Source: Merluccius polli
Taxonomy: Eukaryota; Chordata; Actinopteri; Gadiformes; Merlucciidae
Reading direction: 5' to 3'
DNA: 64,000 bases
Assembly: GCA_030340625.1 (NCBI GenBank)
Contig: JAOPHQ010003139.1
Location: 1 to 64,000 of the forward strand
Below are positions 50,708-59,837 of this stretch, piece after piece. The notes below the pieces were generated by a model. The model did no database searches and was not told the origin of the DNA. It worked only from the letters and a program-made list of their open reading frames with translations. The position numbers and the translations under genes were made by a program. Position 1 is the stretch's first letter. Every line of letters begins with the position of its first letter.

Positions 50708-51010
50708 TATATATATATATATATTTTTTTTTTTTCTTCTTTCTCCATTTTTGTTATTCTTGCTATGTCTCTCTGTCCACATCATTGATTCTTGTTATTC
50801 AGTTTGTCTATTCTGTATGTTAGACTTATGTGGGTAGGGGTTGTGTGTGGGAGTGGGTGAGCAAGATGTCTGTATTTGTCATATGTTTGTCATGTCTATA
50901 ATGTAATGTAGTGTATTGTTGTCATGTGTTCTATGTATATATGTGTCTAGGGACCCCCTTGAAAATGAGATGCTACATTTATTAAGGGCTATCCTTAATA
51001 AATTCACATT
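50395..51010 (+). mobile_element. 3' end of a LINE (L2/CR1-like)
   Basis: An open piece (50403-50609) reads FFVPRISKEVGKRSFQYKAP and SDWNDFFAFYYLFSLFQDVI, the C-terminal sequence typical of many fish LINE ORF2 proteins (P-R-T-x-x-G-K-x-x-F...AP...WN). It is followed about 300 bp later by GGGACCCCCTTGAAAATGAG and a terminal AATAAATTC stretch, the usual 3' end of such elements. A (TA)n tract at 50654-50722 has expanded between the two. Everything upstream is missing (5' truncation), as is normal for LINE insertions. Confidence 0.72.
50654..50722. repeat. (TA)n microsatellite
   Basis: A TA tract interrupted once by CAG, within the LINE 3' region. Confidence 0.93.
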
Positions 51011-52554
51011 AAAATTCTTTCTAAAAGAATACCGACTATTTTATATATACATAAAGTGACAGAGAGGAAATAGAGGGGGAGTCCAAGGTTAGCTAGCTGG
51101 CCTGAGCCTGAGGTACAGAGCCGAAGATGTCACAACAAATGTCTTTTTTTATACGTTTAGTATAACTTGGTATTGATTCTTCCACAATTTACATTTTAAT
51201 GCAGCCATAAAAGGTGTCTGATGTACAATTACATCTCAGACACCTTTACATTGATGCCATGCGGTGCCAATTGTGTGGCATCGCACCGCCCATGCTCTAG
51301 TTGCTGCTTGTGGGAGTTTACAATGTTGTCGATGGAAGTGCATGAGTCCACCAGTACTCACTGAATGTCGCTCGTCCAATCACATGACCGAACGCGCGCC
51401 AAGGCAGTTGTGAGCGCGTTGTGCCTTTCATGTAAACAGTTTTTGAATCTAGATACAATCCAAATGCAAAAAGAGTTGTAAAATCTAGATGTCTCTTGTG
51501 TAAACAGAGCTATTGACTCTCTAGTGTTGATTAGATTGGAGTGGCCTTCACAACGAATTATGCTGGGCCGAATGGAGGTTTCTTGCCCCATTATGTAGCA
51601 TAGAGTGGTCACAGACTTCAATTCCACTGAAAGAAGTACGTGACATAAATGTACCAAAAAATGTAATCTGTGCCTTAAAAATAGCTGTTACAACAACAGT
51701 GCCGTTGTTTCCAAAAACAATACAGCCAGAGTCCGTACAAAATTACTCCCGGAAAATGTAAACAGACAGCTCAGGGAAGTAATTTTCTGTGCTTGAGTCA
51801 CAAGGAAATCAAAACACGACTTAATAGAATTCCTTTCGTCCTTTTCTTCAACTGTTATTTATGACATTTCATTTACAGATCATCTGCGTTTCCCGATGGC
51901 TTTTCTCTTTCTCTTTCTCTAGCATTCTGCTCTACCCTTCACCTCACTGAATGAGAATATAAATGGTGAACTGTCTGCATTGAAGACTGACTAAATTGCT
52001 ATTTTGAATAAGGCTGAATGTCAGGCACACAACACATGTAGGCCTACAAACCAAGCACAGATGCAATCCATAATGATACAACGTGATTCCAGCAATATGA
52101 GATCAAATACAACACATACAATTATCAATATTACTGTAGTACAAAACGAATATCACAATGCTTGAATATAACCAAGCGGAATATGAGTTGAACTTAACAC
52201 AACAAATAACAGCATTCCTAACTTATCTGTAAATAATTAATATTGTTGATTTGGTTTTTGTGTTGAGAATCAATTGGCAATTCCTTGGCAATTGCTATGC
52301 TGTTAACATGGCATCGCTCTCATGAAGCCATGGGCTCATTGTTAAATAATGACCCATCCAGCCTGCCCTCTTATAATACAACCTCCTCATTACACTTTTC
52401 CACACTCCTCAAGCCACATTTATTGAGTATAATGAAGCAACCAATTCATCAATAAAACTACTGAATTACTTTCACTTACTAGTAGCCCACAGCCTGTATT
52501 CATTAATTCAGTCCCTACACCACTTGATTGCACAAGAAACTGTTCTTCAAATCA
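51011..52554. other. Intergenic, no gene recognised
   Basis: Single-copy-looking sequence containing only short frames. A short perfect inverted pair flanks 51206-51250 (AAAGGTGTCTGA and TCAGACACCTTT with a 19-base loop). Confidence 0.35.
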
Positions 52555-52789
52555 TGTAACTATGAAGCGAGGAATCTCTGTACCTATTGTGGCAACCTCT
52601 GGGAGGAGAAGAGGTGCCACCAGACCAGTATTGGAAAACAGTTGACTGTCCACACCAGTTTCACAATTAACCAAATTTATTGTAGATTCGGGCGAGGGGG
52701 AGAGAGGGGAAAACTCCGCTGCCGCGGAGGGGGGGCCAGTCCTGAGGGGGCTCAGGTTCTGGACTCGTCGTCGGGGGTTGAGCGTGGGG

Positions 52790-52965
52790 TTCGGTGCACG
52801 GGGTCGGGTTCTCAGACGGTCCAGGGTTCGGCAGGAGGCAGGGATGTCAGACAGGCGGGGGTCGGTACACAGGCGGGCTCTCAGACGGACCAGGGTTCGG
52901 CGGGCGGGAGGGATGTCAGACAGGCGGGGGTCGGTACACGGGCGGGTTCTCATACGGTGCAAGGG
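52790..52965. repeat. 69-bp minisatellite in the LTR
   Basis: TCTCAGACGG-type starts occur at 52810, 52879 and 52948, exactly 69 bp apart. Units contain CAGGGTTCGGC and GATGTCAGACAGGCGGGGG. There are two full units and flanking partial ones. The frames on this strand repeat in 23-residue blocks, but this is LTR sequence, not a gene. Confidence 0.88.
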
Positions 52966-53020
52966 TCGATCAGCCAACGGGGTTCTCCGGGGAAAAAGGG
53001 TCATACACAGCACTTTTATC

Positions 53021-53148
<128 letters not shown>

Positions 53149-53298
53149 ACTCACTACCACCATACTGCTCTCCAGCTACTCCTTCCTCGTTGTGTCCACT
53201 TCCTGCTGCTTTTATCCTCTCTCCCCTCATTAGGGTGAGTGGCTGCAGCTGCTCCGCTTCCTGGTCTTGTTAGACGTCCATATATGGTCGGGTTTCGT

Positions 53299-56019
53299 TT
53301 AGACAGAGGGGAGAGTGAAAAGTGCTCTGCGGCCACCAGATGGCATGGTGCAATATAAACTCCATCCACCACCTTCCCACATACCCTCCTCCTTACCTGT
53401 ACCCGGTGGGCGCCACATACCCCCCCCCCCCCTCAGCTCTGACCCCTTGGGAGGGGCGGTCCAACCGCTCAAGGCGTCCCGCCAGGACAAGGCGTCTGCG
53501 TTCCCATGCGCCGCTCCCGGCCTGTGAATGACTGAATAGGCATATGGTTGTAGGGCCAGGAACCAGCGTGTGACGCGGGCGTTGTTGTCCTTGTTTCGGG
53601 CCATCCATACCAACGGGGCATGGTCGGTGACCAGGGTGAACTGCCGTCCCAATAGGTAATACTTCAGTTTGTCTACTGCCCATTTGATTGCCAGACATTC
53701 TTTTTCTACCGTCGAGTAATTCTTCTCCCTGGGCAGTAGCTTACGGCTAATGAAGGTGATGGGGTGTTCCTCACCTTCTCTTACTTGCGATAGGACGGCA
53801 CCCACCCCGGTCTCCGATGCGTCGGTCTGGACCACGAGAGGGAGGGAGAAGTCCGGTGTCACCAACACCGGGTCGGAGCAGAGGGCGTTTTTCAGTTCCA
53901 GGAACGCCTTCTCCACTTCTGGGGTCCACTTCACCCGGTCCGGTTGCTGGTTTCGCGTAAGCTCTGTGAGGGGGCCTGCAATGGAGGAGAAGTGGGGAAC
54001 AAAATGGCGGTAATAGCTGGCTAAGCCCAGGAATACTCTCACCTGTCTTTTGCTGAGGGGGCGGGGCCACTCACGGATAGCCTCGACCTTACCTACCTGG
54101 GGCTTCACACATCCCCGCCCAATGGTGAACCCCAGATAGTTGGCATCTTGAAGGCCGAGGCGACACTTTTTGGGGTTGGCTGTGAGCCCCGCCTCCCTCA
54201 GAGCCTGAAGCACCGCGTTTAGCTGAGCCAGGTGGGTTCCCCACTCCTCCCCGTGGATCACGATGTCATCCAGGTATGCTGCCGCGTACTCTTGGTGGGG
54301 ACGGAGCACCTGGTCCATCAGCCGTTGGAAGGTGGCGGGGGCCCCATGTAATCCGAAAGGGAGTCGGACATACTGGAACAAGCCGTCGGGGGTCGCGAAG
54401 GCTGTCTTCTCCCGGGCCTCCGGGGAGAGGGCCACCTGCCAGTACCCCTTCGTTAGGTCCAGCGTGGAGATGAATCTGGCCTTCCCCAGTCGCTCAATGA
54501 GCTCGTCTACGCGGGGCATGGGGTATGCATCGAACTGCGATATAGAATTGAGTTGTCGAAAGTCATTGCAAAACCGCACCGTTCCGTCTGGCTTGGGCAC
54601 CAGAACGATGGGGCTACACCACTCACTCCTTGATTCCTCTATGATCCCTGCTTTTAACATTTTTTTAACCTCTTCTTTTATGGCGACTTTTCTTGCCTCA
54701 GGGACTCGATAGGGCCTTAGTTTTACCTTCCTTCCAGGGGTGGTGAGGATGGGGTGGTCGATGAGGGTGGTGTAGCCCGCCTCGGTGGAGAACACCTTCC
54801 GGTGCCGCTGTATCAGTTCCTGGAGGTCCTGCTTCTGCCGGGGGGTGAGCTGATCTCTTATGGGAACTGTTGCCGGCTCCCCCGCCTGGGGCTCCTGGGG
54901 GGGAGAGAGAGAGAGCAGAGCCTCGGGGGCCACCCACCTTTTCAGGAGATTGATGTGGTATATTTTTGTCTCTTGTCGTCGGCCAGGCCGTCGCACCCGG
55001 TAATTCACCTCTCCCATCCTCTCGATTACTTCATAGGGCCCCTGCCATCGGGCCAGGAATTTGCATTCTACAGTGGGGACCAGGACCAACACCTTATCTC
55101 CCACCTGAAATTCCCGTGGTTGGGTCCCCCGGTTGTAGACCCGCGCCTGAGCCGTCTGGGCCTCTGCCATATGTTCCCGCACCAGGGGCCAGAGGGTAGC
55201 CATCCGGTCGCGGAGCCCCTCCACGTGCTCGACCATCGTGCGGTGGGGGGAGGGTTGGTGCTCCCAAGCCTCCTTGGCCAAGTCCAGCAGTCCCCGGGGC
55301 CTCCTCCCGTACAGCAGTTCGAATGGGGAGAAACCGGTGGACGCCTGTGGTACTTCGCGGATAGAGAACATCAAAAAGGGGAGGAGCTGATCCCAGTTCC
55401 TCCCGTCCAATTCCATCACCTTTTTTAGCATTTTTTTGAGTGTCTGATTGAATCGCTCCACCAGTCCGTCAGTTTGGGGGTGATACACCGAAGTACGTAG
55501 CTGCTTGATTCGGAGTAATCGACACATATCTCGCATCAATCTTGACATAAATGGGGTACCTTGATCGGTCAGGATCTCCTCCAGGATGCCGACTCGGGTG
55601 AACATCAGGACCAGCTCTCTGGCAATACCCTTCGTGGCCATGGTGCGGAGGGGGATGGCTTCGGGGTACCGAGTGGCATAGTCCAGTACCACCAAGATGT
55701 ACTGGAACCCGCCGCTGCTCTTTGGTAGGGGTCCCACCAAGTCCATAGCGATGCGGCTGAACGGAGTCGCTATAATGGGGAGGGGAATTAGTGGGGCTCT
55801 TACGTGCGGTCGCGGCGCTACCATCTGGCAGTCGGCACACTGTCGGCAGTGGTCCTCCACGGCCTTCTTCACCCCTGGCCAATAGAAGCGGGCGACCACC
55901 CGCTGGAGGGTCTTTTCCACGCCGAGGTGAGCACCGAGTAGGTGGCTGTGCGCTAGAGAACTCAGGGTCCGTGGCCCGGGTCTCCTCCTCGGCCCTGTCA
56001 GCAGCGGCACTATGTACAA
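53299..56019 (-). CDS. Gypsy-type polyprotein: integrase, RT, RNase H
   Basis: This uninterrupted frame has 906 codons. Residues about 25-65 form the integrase zinc finger (HSHLLGAHLGVEKT ... CRQCADCQ, H2C2). The catalytic core follows with D in MDLVGPL, D in LTDQGTP and E in DGLVERFNQ; the last two are 35 residues apart, the correct DD35E spacing. The integrase ends in a GPYEVIERMG...VNYRVRR...IYHINLLKRW module. Reverse transcriptase starts near residue 400 (YRVPEARK, WCSPIVLVPKPDGTVRFCND) with the active-site YLDDIV. RNase H follows (QTDASETGVGAVLS, KECLAIKWAV, TDHAPLVW, HGNADALSW). The frame ends shortly after, with its last 27 or so codons inside the LTR. Gag and protease are absent. All catalytic residues are present, so decay is recent. 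The first codon given is only the first Met after truncation, not a native start. Confidence 0.92.
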   Translation of the reverse strand: MYIVPLLTGPRRRPGPRTLSSLAHSHLLGAHLGVEKTLQRVVARFYWPGVKKAVEDHCRQCADCQMVAPRPHVRAPLIPLPIIATPFSRIAMDLVGPLPKSSGGFQYILVVLDYATRYPEAIPLRTMATKGIARELVLMFTRVGILEEILTDQGTPFMSRLMRDMCRLLRIKQLRTSVYHPQTDGLVERFNQTLKKMLKKVMELDGRNWDQLLPFLMFSIREVPQASTGFSPFELLYGRRPRGLLDLAKEAWEHQPSPHRTMVEHVEGLRDRMATLWPLVREHMAEAQTAQARVYNRGTQPREFQVGDKVLVLVPTVECKFLARWQGPYEVIERMGEVNYRVRRPGRRQETKIYHINLLKRWVAPEALLSLSPPQEPQAGEPATVPIRDQLTPRQKQDLQELIQRHRKVFSTEAGYTTLIDHPILTTPGRKVKLRPYRVPEARKVAIKEEVKKMLKAGIIEESRSEWCSPIVLVPKPDGTVRFCNDFRQLNSISQFDAYPMPRVDELIERLGKARFISTLDLTKGYWQVALSPEAREKTAFATPDGLFQYVRLPFGLHGAPATFQRLMDQVLRPHQEYAAAYLDDIVIHGEEWGTHLAQLNAVLQALREAGLTANPKKCRLGLQDANYLGFTIGRGCVKPQVGKVEAIREWPRPLSKRQVRVFLGLASYYRHFVPHFSSIAGPLTELTRNQQPDRVKWTPEVEKAFLELKNALCSDPVLVTPDFSLPLVVQTDASETGVGAVLSQVREGEEHPITFISRKLLPREKNYSTVEKECLAIKWAVDKLKYYLLGRQFTLVTDHAPLVWMARNKDNNARVTRWFLALQPYAYSVIHRPGAAHGNADALSWRDALSGWTAPPKGSELRGGGGMWRPPGTGKEEGMWEGGGWSLYCTMPSGGRRALFTLPSV

Positions 56020-56035
56020 ATGTACAAAATACCTT

Positions 56036-56289
56036 AGCTAATTAAATTCATTCTGTACTTTATAACCACGGTGGTTATTTGATTCCAGCGGGCGAGGCTG
56101 CGTCTCATTCCGGCTGTGACGTGGTTTTTCTTCCATCCTTCGCACAGCTTCATACCCCACCGGGAGCCAAAGCAATCGGTCTGTTCTGAACAGGCATGTT
56201 TTGAAGGGGCACTGCACTAGTAATATTAATAAAATAATCATAATATTACTACTCCCACTAACACTATGACTACTAACACTAACACTATA

Positions 56290-56323
<34 letters not shown>
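56036..56323. other. Non-coding gap with (TA)n tract
   Basis: Sequence between the truncated gypsy element and the small element at 56324. It contains repeated ACTAACACT-like words and a (TA)n tract at about 56293-56323. No gene. Confidence 0.5.
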
Positions 56324-56326
<3 letters not shown>

Positions 56327-56620
56327 TGATGGGCCATTATCGCCGTTATCGCCGTTACCGCGCTGCGATAATGCGAGACTCTTATCGCGTGATAAAAAAA
56401 TTATCGCCGTTAATCTATTGTCAAAGTTGGGTTGGGAGCTGGGTCTATACTGGTAAAAGAACGATGATAAACGTCCGTATTCGTGGTGTCATTACTGCCC
56501 CCCCCCCCCCCTTCAACAATAGTGCACCTCTCCCCCCCCGGTCGCACCCCCCCCCTTTAATCTAGATTAATCTAGATTTCTAGATTTAATCTAGATTAAA
56601 GAAATTAATCTATGCCCATC

Positions 56621-56624
<4 letters not shown>
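56324..56624. mobile_element. Small DNA transposon inserted in a (TA)n tract
   Basis: Ends TAGTGATGGGCCAT and ATGCCCATCTCTA form imperfect inverted repeats, with (TA)n on both outer sides. The microsatellite was either the target or expanded from the duplicated site. Inside are ATCGCCGTTATCGCCGTTA-type repeats, poly-C runs with TTCAACAATAGTGCACC, and repeated TTAATCTAGATTAA palindromes near the right end. It has no coding capacity. An 8-bp duplication of the TATATATA type would suit hAT but cannot be proven in a TA tract. Confidence 0.72.
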
Positions 56625-56651
<27 letters not shown>

Positions 56652-59095
56652 GGGGCCTACATTGTCTCGTTCAGTTCCTTCCATACATGCTTAAGCCTGC
56701 ATGTGTTCTTTCTTTTGATGCTGTAATGAAAACATGGACAGTTGTGTGGGGAGCGCGGTCATCTATATCACACTGTGCGCTGCCAAACTGCCCTGAATGC
56801 CATATGGTAATGAGGGGCAGGTTATATCTTTCCAATGTTGGACCAAAAGGTCTTCTTTTTCCGCTTGATAGATTTTCCTCACACACCCCGCCGCTGCGTT
56901 CTCTCTGTTGTCTTCTTCATCACATACGACCTCCTCGGCTCTCTTCTTTATCTTCAGGAAAACATGAAGTCACTGACCGCACCGTGAGTGTGCCATCCAG
57001 TGAACCGCACACGCGCATGTGCCTGACCCCAGCCCTGATTCTGATAAAACCCCTGGTATTTTGTCTACAAAGGGTGTGTTTTTTTTCTCTCACACACATG
57101 AATACATTGTTTTTGCCAGGGAAGAGATTCTGCACAGTTCAATCTTTGTGTGTAGATTTGTGTGTGTGAGGGAGTATGACAGAGAGAGAGAGAGAGCAAT
57201 TCTCCAACCCTATTTTTTAATAAGAGAGAAATACAAATGGCTGCATGGTCCTGTGTTATGATAAGATAAATGAGTAAGATGTGCTATGCTTTGACTGTTA
57301 CCGTAAATCAAGTCCTTGAGCCTGTTTAAAAGCAAACCCTGTATACAGCTTTTACGCAAATCTTTTTTTGTTTGTGTCATTGGACCCCATGAGGAGAACC
57401 AAGGGTTTCCACGGGCCAGAAGTGACTCAATGACTGAAGCCTTGGCTTTCGTACATCCAGCTGGAATGGCAGCATGAGTGTAGAGGAAATAACTCACACA
57501 GATGTCTCCTCCTAACTGAGCTAGGGAAGGTCTCCTGCTATGTCAGACAGTGTGGAGGAACATTACAGATATTACAGAACACCTTGATGGATTTAGGTCA
57601 AAGAACTGAAGCAGGAAATCCAGGAGTTTAGTATTTCAACTCCGCAAATCAGCAACGAGATGGCTAGCTTCCATTGTTGTTCTGAGAGGCATTAAAACTA
57701 AAGTCACAGAGCTGTCCTGTTGCTTCAATCAGTGCAATCCATTGTGACGATTAAGTCAGGTATTATATTTCTTTCTGAAAACATCTGTTTTAAGCATCAG
57801 TGATAGCAAGTAAACAAATCACTGCAAATGTGCAGTTCGCAGTACCTTCCCTACTCACAAATCTGCCTCGCTGTCGTTTTACACAGATGTTTCAATATAC
57901 AATGATGATTCCCAAATTAATTGTCAGTTGGATTGTGCTGATGAAAACATCAAGCTTTGTTTCACCGTCAATGAAACAAGCTCAATATTCTTTGTGTAGT
58001 TCTGGACAACAATAGAAATCTATGCTATCAAAGCTAACACAAGCGTGCCTTTCAGCACTGCAAAGGGCTGCCGCTGATAAGAACCATGTAATGCTGCCTT
58101 ATCCTTAATGTGTAAGTGAACCCCCCTGTTTCAGCTCGAATTCGAACACTATAAAAAATGTTGTTGAGTATGAGCGTTAAAATTAAGGGATAATCCACGA
58201 CTATGGATGCCAATGCCACAGTAGTAACATAACTTTGTATTTGATAATAGAACTTTTTACTTGATAATAATGCACTTTGAGGAGGCAAACCCCTTACTTA
58301 TACCACAGCATTGTTGAATACCTGATTCTGATCGGTCAATAACTTTCCAAGGGTGTGGATTATTTATCAATAACACCTCTGCCTTTTAACAGTTACAAAT
58401 CAATTTGTTACAAATCCAACATTTATTAGAACTTTTGACCAGCTGTTTCCTTGACAAGGCAAAAAAAGTATGCTCAAAGCACCGCAAAAGATTATTACAA
58501 TTTTAGCTAATTAGGTCAATAAAAACCTAATTATATAAAATATTATAGATGTAAATAACTAATATCTAATTATTGTTGGTAACAGTGGTATAAGCTGAAT
58601 AAACTACTCCTGGGTGTCCCATTATTGTAAATAATGTACTTGGTGAGTGGTAAGCAACCTCCGACTTTGCCTTGGCCACATCAGCACCCCATCGTACATT
58701 ATTTTCCAATAACGGTACAGCCTGTCATGGTTTATTCCTTACCTCTCACCACTAAAATATTCAATGGCTGTGGTGTAATGAGCCATGTTGTATATAAAAT
58801 GCTTGTACTAAAAGTGTCTGAGAAGCTTAACCGTCCGAGAAACTTAACCGTCTCTAAGACGCCATCAACATCAACCGCTGCCCATACGGTGCTCCACACA
58901 TTCACACACAATTTAACGTGTCAAGCATTTAAAAAAAGTGATGTGTCTCATAAGACCTGAGTTGGTCCAATCCTTTTCGCAGTATATCTACCTACAATGT
59001 GGGGTTTCATCCCCTGGTATTGCATACCTATATGCCCACCCCCACTAAGTCGTATTACTGGTGTAAGATTTGGTGAACATTGAATGTTTAAGCTG
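56652..59095. other. Intergenic, no gene recognised
   Basis: Open frames at 56612-57261 and 57210-57497 lack domains. A 26-bp exon-like piece at 56958-56983, between CTTTATCTTCAG and GTGAGTGTG, is too small to interpret. Confidence 0.35.
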
Positions 59096-59273
59096 TTAAA
59101 GACCCCCTCCACTCAAAAATGTCTTTGTTATGTTTATGTCCCCTAATATGTCTGACCTTGACTATACTGACTTGTATCTGTGTATCTGTGCAGAGTGTTC
59201 TCTACTGAAGGGGCACTTCTGTGAAATTTGAAATTCAAATGTATCCCGGGCAAGCTTGATATTAGGTACATCA

Positions 59274-59582
59274 CTAATACGAAAGCCAATCACTGTTGAA
59301 TATGCAAATGCAGGCAAAGACACCTGAGACCTCCAGCACATGCAGTGAGAGCATCAGAGCGTGACATGTCGGTACAGTGAGAGCGAGAGTTAGCGTTAGC
59401 ATAACGCTAACTCTCGATCTCACTCTTTGATTAGACCTCTGGTATATAATCAATAATGACAATGTGAACACATTGTAACATCGTCTCCGATTTTGGTGCA
59501 CAACAAGCTCCTCATCTGAATCTGGGTCTGACTGAGGCTCAAACATGTATGGCTGAATCTCGCCGATGGTTCCGCTAGCCAT
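59274..59582 (-). pseudogene. Protein fragment MASGxxxxIQPYMFEP inside the Kolobok-like element
   Basis: On the minus strand, from an ATG at 59582, the frame reads MASGTIGEIQPYMFEPQSDP followed by DSDEELVVHQNRRR, then runs into sequence that does not look like a protein. The PYxFEP...SD(S)DEE pattern resembles the N-terminus of the P2X7-domain-like proteins that are abundant in fish genomes and often transposon-associated. That match is from memory and weak. The position inside an element with TTAA-flanked inverted ends suggests a captured or residual transposon exon rather than a host gene. Confidence 0.35.
59376..59424. repeat. 23-bp-arm hairpin
   Basis: The arm 59376-59398 (ending GAGAGTTAGCGTTA) is mirrored at 59402-59424 with one mismatch and a 3-base spacer. 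It lies inside the Kolobok-like element. Confidence 0.88.
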
Positions 59583-59837
59583 CTTGATGCACACTGCTCT
59601 CTTTCACCGGTCAACTTACCGCAAGCAGCGGTGGTGGGTGGGGCGCAAGGCCTGTGATATTTGCATATCATGAATATTCATAGATCCTGAATTTCTCAAT
59701 GAGGAAGAAGAGTAGATGTGCTTCCAGCCCCATTTTAGAGGTTGTTTTGTTTTTACTTTTTATGTGGAAACCATGTTAAACAAAATATGAATCAGAGTAT
59801 TTTCACACTTAAACACGTGCCTGGAGGGGGACTTTAA

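Larger units (their letters stand above)
59100..59833. mobile_element. Kolobok-like DNA transposon (TTAA target)
   Basis: Twelve-base inverted ends AGACCCCCTCCA and TGGAGGGGGACT (one mismatch) are flanked directly by TTAA on both sides (59096-59099 and 59834-59837). A TTAA duplication is used by Kolobok and piggyBac elements; the AG-type termini favour Kolobok. The 734-bp interior holds a 23-bp-arm hairpin and a short protein-like segment on the minus strand. No transposase is present, so the copy is non-autonomous. Confidence 0.72.

Noticed and set aside
53315..55885. Several 60-224-residue + strand frames opposite the gypsy polyprotein
   Set aside because: They are shadows of the real minus-strand coding sequence, which has the conserved motifs.
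56958..56983. 26-bp piece between a good acceptor and a GTGAGTGTG donor
   Set aside because: Splice-like signals of this quality occur by chance, there is no partner exon, and 26 bp cannot be identified.
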